A stretch of 64,000 nucleotides of DNA. It comes from Asterochloris sp. CNOR1 (Eukaryota; Chlorophyta; Trebouxiophyceae; Trebouxiales; Trebouxiaceae). Under the pieces are notes generated by a model. The model saw only the letters and a program-made list of their open reading frames with translations, ran no database searches and was not told the DNA's origin. How positions within the stretch are numbered: the stretch's first letter is position 1; each line of letters begins with the position of its first letter. The stretch lies in contig OZ017761.1 in NCBI GenBank assembly GCA_963969365.1, positions 744,001 through 808,000 on the forward strand, in the 5' to 3' direction. A program made the translations under genes and the position numbers. Positions 58,474-64,000 of this stretch are shown in pieces.

Positions 58474-58695
58474 GATATCTGGCACAAGCCAAGTCCAGCC
58501 TATCTAGGTGCCCATGTATTGCATGAGCTGGCTGCCAGAGCTGTTGATTTGTTGACCTGTTGGCAGCTGGCCAGATTCCCTAGTCTGCACGATCCTGCAG
58601 GAAAGCCAAGCTGATACATCTGTTTGAACAACACTGCCCAGAAAGCCGACAGACAAGAGCAACAGCTTGGAGTATACTCGGTGCCTGCGGACAGT
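58474..58695. promoter_or_regulatory. Bidirectional promoter, DIS3 / AP2
   Basis: Only 222 bp separate the DIS3 ATG (minus, 58473) from the AP2 ATG (plus, 58696), so both leaders and core promoters must be compact or shared, unless AP2 has an earlier leader exon. No TATA box is evident. Confidence 0.6.
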
Positions 58696-61600
58696 ATGGA
58701 AGCGCCAACTCAGCCTTTGCAGGTCGAAGAGTATGGCGTTCCTGCCGGGGCTGAGGCCGGCCTGGAGCCCCCAGCCAACCACCTGGAGCTGGCACAGCAG
58801 ATGGCCCTTGCTGCGCAGGGTGGGAATGCTCTGCTCTGTGGCATGCTGGCTCCAGCTTCTTTTGTGATCAGGACTGTGCAGTGCAAGACATGAGCTGTGG
58901 CCTGTATCTGAAGATTGCTTACTTCTCTGTAGATGCCGCAGCCACACTTCAGGCGTATCCCCCTGGTGCAGAGGCAGCAGGCTTGCATCCGCCAATGCCG
59001 TGCCCTGCAGAGGATGGCATCGGTGTGGAGCCACACGCAAAACGTGCCAAGCTGTCTGGTGAGCAGCTTGTGTGTCAGAGTCACAGCGACTTCCGCAGAC
59101 AGGCTGCTGCAGTCTTGCCTGTGTTAATGCTCTGCCACCCAGTGCCACTGGTGCTGTTTGCATCACTGCCAATCTGCTTGGCACGTTCCAAGATCTGCCT
59201 TGAGCTCTGCCACCTCTGCATCAAGCAACAAGAGTGCTCCAACCTGCACCTGGCACTGCTCCTGTGGCATTTTTCAGCCTGACAGCCTGGAACCTCTACA
59301 ACATGCTGTGTTTGCTGCCAGGCAGTGCCTCGTGTGAGCCGGCACACTCAGCATGCTCCCTGTCACCTCAGGCCCTGCAATGCAGGCTTTGCGTCCAAGC
59401 AGCGTCACACCTCCACCCACCGCGGTGTGAGCTGGCACACCCAGACCCAGCGCTGGAAAGCACAGATCAAGGTCAACGGGAAGGACGTCAACCTGGGCAG
59501 ACACAAGGAGGAGGAGCTGGCTGCCAGGGCCTACGACAGGTGAGCTCAGACAGTAGCAGTGGAGCTGTGCTGCCCAACGCACATCTAGCTCAAGTCTGAG
59601 TGAGCAAGGAGGCTGCTAGGGCCTGCACACAAGTCAGCAAGAAAAGACAGACACGCACAGCAGAAGATTCACGTTCTGTGCCCTCTAAATTCACATCTCT
59701 CAGATGGTGGGATGCCAGATCTAGATACTTGCTTGAAGGCAGCGTCAGGGCCTATCCATGGCAGCTTTGCATTGGATGAGGAGGCAGCTGCCTTGCGGTC
59801 TGCAGATGCTGCATCTGGCAGGCACTGTATGGTGTGCCAGCAGCTCAAGCGCTTAGCATCCAGACAGGCAGCATCTTGTGATATCGCTTTACAGCTTGCT
59901 CTGAAGGGTGAGGGAGGGGGGTGAATGAGGCTGGCTGACACAAGTTCTGCAGCTTTGCATTGTCTGTCTGCAGGACAGCACTGTTGTTTCCCAGGCAGCG
60001 TGCTGCTTTCTGCCATGCAGCAGCACCTAGCCAATCTGAGTGCTGTCTTTGGTGCAGGGCGGCACTGTGCGCCCGCGGGGTGACTGAAGCCAAACTGAAC
60101 TACCCCCTGGAGGATTACCAGAATGAGCTGGAGCAGCTGCAGTCCACCCTGCTGGAGGATCTGGCTGCACAGCTGAGGTGAGGTTCTTGAGGCAAAGGTG
60201 CAGCTTGATATGGTTGACCAATGCCAGCACTAGCCCACTGCTTAAAGCATCAGCTGCGCATGGCCAGCTGACATGTGCGGCTTGTTCAAGCAGTAGGCTG
60301 CAGTGTCAGGAGTGCACCCACATCCCAAGCTGCCAGCTGGACACACTTTGTGCAGTAGCGTCTGCAGCACAAAGCTCTTGGCAATGCCCTTGCCTGCCCA
60401 GCACTGGGTACACCACCCTTGCCTTGTTCTGCCTGCATCGTCCTGGCTGCAGGATGGTGCAGCTATATATGCAACACCTTACCCCTTGTCATGTCTGCTT
60501 AGCCTGAGCTCAGCTGAGTCTGAGAACCCTGTGCTGTCCAGTTCACAGTGGTGCGTGGTCTCACCATGCCTACCTGCCAGCAGTGTGGGGCAACCATGCA
60601 CGCAGCACCCTTTCTCATCCACCCCAGTCTGATCGTTGTTGCTTGGCGGCAGGAGCAACACAGGCCTTCGCCAGCATGCTGCAACAAATGACGCTTAATC
60701 CTTCTGCCTGGCAGGGGTGTGGAGCAGCGCATGCAGGCCCAGACCAGCCGGTACCACGGCGTGCGCCAGAATAAGCGCACCAAGAAGTGGGAGGCCTACA
60801 TACGGGTCCTGGCCAAGCATGTGCACCTGGGCTGCCACGACTGCGAGATTGCGGCTGCTCAGGTGGGGAGCGTTTCTACATCTGCAATCACTTAGGGCTG
60901 AATATAGCATGCCAGGCTGCTGCAGCTCCCCAGGAGAGTGGCTGCACAGGTGGGAGGTGCTCTGCATGTGCGCTGCCAGCTGGAGGGGGCCGCTTGGCAG
61001 GTGACCTTAGGCCGGTGCAGTTGTAGCTGTGTGGCCGCATAGGCGGCAGGCAGCCCTGCATCTGCAGTATCAGCTGGTTGCAGGTCGCTGGGCAGGTCCA
61101 CCTGCTCCTGGCTGCCACAGAGCAGCTGCACAGGTGAGACAGGGCATGTTCTGTCATGGGCTGGGCCCCAGATGTCATGGCCTTGAGCAAGGTCGAACTC
61201 AAGGGGCGGTCTCTCCAATGGGAAAGCACAAGCACCTGGGGCTGCCGCGACTGCAAGATCGTGGCCATCCAGATGACTCTCAGGGCTATATCTGCGCTGC
61301 CTCTTTGATTGGGGAGGTACGCCTGGGCTGCCGCAACTGCTGCATCGCCACTGGAAGTGTAGATTGGCAACTAGCCCACTAGCAGGCAAGTTGCTGCCGC
61401 TATGCCCAGCATGCTGCCGAGCTGGGCCATGCCTCCTCAGGAGAGGTCAAAACTCGCACAGGCATCCTGGGCTGCCAATGCCTGAGCTGACAGTTGGGCG
61501 ACACTGTGAGGCAGCTTGCACCGTTGCGTTGGGCCAGTACTGCAAGGCCTGACTTGCTCAAGCTGCCTTGGATTTCTGGCCAAAAGAATCTGCGTGATCT

Positions 61601-62826
61601 TTGCGCACCAGTACCCAGGGTGTCACTGTGAGACACGGGCATTGCAGTCAGCCACGCAGCAGTGACTTGCTCATGCTGCCAGATGTCACTGGCTTCCACA
61701 GCCACTGCAATGGCTGCAGGCATATGACCAGGCTGCCATTGTGAGGCATGCACACAGCATTGGGCCCACTGGCGCCAAGCCGGCTCAGCTGGTCACCAAC
61801 TTCCCCCCGGAGTACTACCAGGTGAGTTCCCCATGATTGTTGCTGTTCTGACTAAAGGATCTCATCGTGACTGACCCCAGCATGCTTCTTCAGTCAGCTG
61901 AACACCAAACTCATGACTGTCAGATTCGAGACCTCAACATGCTGAACATGTGCGGGAGACATGCCAATCACTGGCGGCCCACTCTTTGTTGGCTCTGCAG
62001 TCTGCCCATGTGACGGTTGTGGGGGTGGGGTGTTACCCCCTCAACTCCAGTGCCCATCATACCTGCAGCTTCTACCACCTGCCTGGTGACAGGTGCTCAA
62101 GCATTCACTTGGCAATGGGTGCCTGCTCCTTCTCCCCACCACAAGGACTGACTGGAAGATGACACTCAAAGATGGTGCTCCCCTGCAGGAGCTGCTGCAG
62201 CAGCTGGTGGGCGGCAACAGCGGCGTGCTGGTGCCGGCGGGGCAGAACATGATCGGGGATAGCTGCTTCTACCAGCTGGACGAGAAGTTCGTCAACAACC
62301 TGGTGAGCTTGTGGCCTCCATGCTGCGCCTGCTGCCTGCAGTAGAAGCATGATCATGGTGCCAAGGAGGCCAGCAGCAGCGCACAAGCCCTGCCTACTTG
62401 GGTAGGGGAAGTCTGTGTGGTGTGCCAGCAGCAGCGACTTTGGCTGTGGACCTGCAGCAGACAGCACGCAGTCGGCTCTTTACGTCCACTTCTCATGCTG
62501 TGCCTCCTGCTCTGCAGCTGGAGAAGTGCAAAGAGGCCACCGGCGGCGACGTGGGCCGCGCACCTGCAGACAGCGCCCTGCAGGTCGCCCCCCAGCAGGT
62601 GATGCAGCAGATGGGGATGAGCGCAGAGCTGCATGCACCCCCCCAGCAGCTGCAGCATGGGCAGGAGCACCTGCAGGAGGGCATGCTGGTTGGCAGCGTC
62701 GCGTCCAAGGAGGAGCAACGTGATGGCGCTCCTGCACCGACTGCTGAGGCCTGTGTGCTGCCAGTGATCAACTCCCAGCTGGCAGCTCTGGCCAACGTCA
62801 CCCCCGCAGGAACCCCTGGGCAGTAG
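58696..62826 (+). CDS. AP2-subfamily transcription factor with two AP2 domains
   Basis: Eight exons (58696-58819, 58933-59058, 59386-59539, 60058-60177, 60715-60862, 61720-61821, 62189-62302, 62518-62826) join in phase into 398 aa. Domain 1 spans exons 3-4: HRGVSWHTQTQRWKAQI, VNLGRHKEEELAARAYDRAA, then KLNYPLEDY. Domain 2 spans exons 5-6: RYHGVRQNKRTKKWEAYI, HLGCHDCEIAAAQAYDQAAI, then TNFPPEYY. This double layout defines the AP2/ANT-type subfamily of plant and green-algal nuclear DNA-binding factors. A basic AKRAKLSG precedes domain 1, and the C-terminus is Gln/Ala-rich. Domain 2 has GCHDCE where the plant consensus has GxFxxEE. Intron 60863-61719 holds decayed copies of exon 5. The end is TAG 62824-62826. 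Confidence 0.95.
60824..61350 (+). repeat. Echoes of AP2 exon 5 in the following intron
   Basis: Exon end CACCTGGGCTGCCACGACTGCGAGATTGCGGC (60824) recurs at 61233 (CACCTGGGGCTGCCGCGACTGCAAGATCGTGGC) and at 61321 (GCCTGGGCTGCCGCAACTGCTGCATCGC). Shorter donor-region echoes (GCTGCACAGGTGGGAGG, GCTGCACAGGTGAGA) lie near 60945 and 61125. Confidence 0.88.
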
Positions 62827-62853
62827 ATGAGCTGTGCTTAAATCAGAAACCAT

Positions 62854-62858
62854 TTACA
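62854..62858 (-). terminator. TGTAA polyadenylation signal (PDHA), antisense to the AP2 3' UTR
   Basis: The minus strand reads TGTAAATGG about 160 nt past the PDHA stop. Confidence 0.5.
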
Positions 62859-63008
62859 AAGACAAAGCTGGAGTTGCAGAAGCATGTGAGTCCCAGAGTT
62901 GAAGGTGTCAAGTGTCAGCATGTTTCAAATCAAATCAGTAAATGGCACGGCTGCAGCAATTTGCAACTCGAATGCTGGCAATCATCAGCTTCAAGGGTGT
63001 CGTGAAAT

Positions 63009-63013
63009 GTAAG
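63009..63013 (+). terminator. TGTAA polyadenylation signal (AP2)
   Basis: AAATGTAAGCC lies 183 nt past the AP2 stop and four bases short of the PDHA stop codon on the other strand. Confidence 0.55.
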
Positions 63014-63016
63014 CCA

Positions 63017-64000
63017 CTATGGGGGCAAGGGGATTTTAGGCTTGTCGCTGGTGAGAGGGCGCAGCTTGGCGCTGAGGCCTGCCTTGTAGATGTTGTTCCA
63101 CAGGTCTGCAGGCACAACATGCTGGCTCAGGTCACAGGCAAAAGAGAAAGGTTGGCATGTCTCCATGAACCAAAAACACCAGGAGCTTACCCTCAATGGG
63201 AGGCTCAGGTGACTTCTTCGCTTCCTCAACTTCTGCATCCACCTGCAGACGGCATGGAGGGATGCATCAGGCAGGCTGTGCATCAGGGCCTCACTTTCCT
63301 GCCTGGGCAGCGTGGCGGCAACCTGGAGCCAAGCTTGATGTCCCTGCACAGCACACCACAGCACTTGTACCCATGCATAGCAGCCTGACGCACTGTACCG
63401 ATCAGAGCAGTCTCATTCGCTCTCAGGACTGGTCATGCCAGCCAGTCACCCTCAGGATGGTGCACCGGGCTCGAGAGAGAGCCCAAGCCAACTGCCCACA
63501 TTGTGACCCAGATATTGCACCTGCCAGGGCGGCAGCCCACAGCCGCCAGGTGGTTTTGGGGCTTGTGTCAGTAGTGTAGGAATGTGCAGCAGTTGCCATG
63601 TGTCTGATGGGCAGGCCGACAGGTAGACAGGCATCCACCTGTAGCTTGTGCCAAATGCTGCTCATCACTAGATCTGCTTGGCTGACTGTCCAGAGGGCAG
63701 GCTCACCTCTTTCCTGATCTCCTTTTCCAACTTTTTCAACTCAGTGCCCTCAACAAAGTTGTTCTCTGTGATGAGGTCCTTGATGTGCTCAATAGGGTCC
63801 CTTGCACGCCGGATGCCAGAAATCTCATCCCTGGTTCGATAGCTGGAGCCAGGGTCTGCAGACAGGCCACAGGTTAGAATTGACTCTGGAAGGCAGCCAA
63901 AGGTCAGCAGGCACTTTGGTGGCGGGTCGTGAGCTCAGCAAGTGAAGAGGCAGGGCCTGCTGCCACCATGCACAACCTTGCAGCTGAGATACAAGCTGCT
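63017..64000 (-). CDS. PDHA: Pyruvate dehydrogenase E1 component subunit alpha, C-terminal part
   Basis: Three exons (63707-63855, 63191-63242, 63017-63105) join in phase and give the C-terminal 96 or so residues of mitochondrial-type PDH E1 alpha. Visible are DPGSSYRTRDEISGIRRARD, PIEHIKDLI, ELKKLEKEIRKEVDAEVEEA, KKSPEPPIEDLWNNIYKAGL and the end KPKIPLPP. YRTRDEI is the C-terminal phosphorylation-loop region of E1 alpha. The enzyme decarboxylates pyruvate with thiamine diphosphate as part of the complex making acetyl-CoA. The rest of the gene lies beyond the right edge; 63856-64000 is intron. An acceptor at 63105 rather than 63121 is required by phase. Confidence 0.93.

Noticed and set aside
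63017-63121. PDHA last exon starting at 63121 (HVVPADLW)
   Set aside because: Phase does not fit the preceding exon; the acceptor at 63105 gives PIEDLWNNIY, which fits phase and the family.
1-64000. tRNA, rRNA, CRISPR arrays, transposons with terminal repeats or transposase
   Set aside because: None was recognised on either strand; the repeats found are local exon-edge duplications and two simple repeats.

Overview
The window reads as nuclear DNA of a green alga (Chlorophyta). Almost every gene is split by many short introns with GT...CTGCAG borders. Several genes are followed by TGTAA, the green-algal polyadenylation signal, and the recognisable proteins are plant-type (XAP5/XCT, OEP16-3-like complex I subunit, two-domain AP2, bZIP, plant saposin-B protein). 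Moderate GC and Ala/Gln/Ser-rich linkers are compatible with a trebouxiophyte or related lineage, but I cannot name a species. All splicing here was done by eye, using reading phase and family similarity.

Layout, left to right. The 3' part of XAP5/XCT (+) ends at 937. A long minus-strand block (1.6-15 kb) encodes one or two large, mostly disordered proteins. One has a coiled-coil LYxxA/TFxPxI core and an Arg-Ser repeat tail; the other carries nine copies of a TLDLLFS motif. NDUFB3 of mitochondrial complex I (+) sits at 15.6 kb. An unidentified protein with a hydrophobic N-terminal segment (-) fills 16.2-19.8 kb. The complex I B14.7/NDUFA11-type subunit (+) is at 20.6-21.7 kb, followed by a 331-aa short-chain dehydrogenase (-), a weak LRR-like candidate (-), and a large unidentified acidic protein (+, 26-35.2 kb). 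Then come a 61-aa metallothionein (+), a 308-aa saposin-B ER-type protein (-), a CPBP/CAAX membrane protease (+), a 484-aa bZIP factor (+), a mitochondrial pyruvate carrier (-), the exosome nuclease DIS3/RRP44 (-, 20 exons, 980 aa), a 398-aa AP2 factor (+), and the 3' end of pyruvate dehydrogenase E1 alpha (-).

The strongest unexplained signal is in the introns. Many contain degenerate, same-orientation copies of the edge of the neighbouring exon, splice site included, at periods of about 76 to 330 bp ('exon echoes'). They occur in at least five unrelated genes and suggest that introns here were made or enlarged by local tandem duplication across exon borders. Other points of interest are GC-AG introns in DIS3, a bZIP with Gln in place of the invariant basic-region Arg, loss of the DIS3 CR3 cysteines, a metallothionein made of two seven-Cys halves, and a tail-to-tail transcript overlap between AP2 and PDHA. 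Four of the recognised genes (NDUFB3, B14.7, MPC, PDHA) belong to mitochondrial pyruvate and NADH metabolism.
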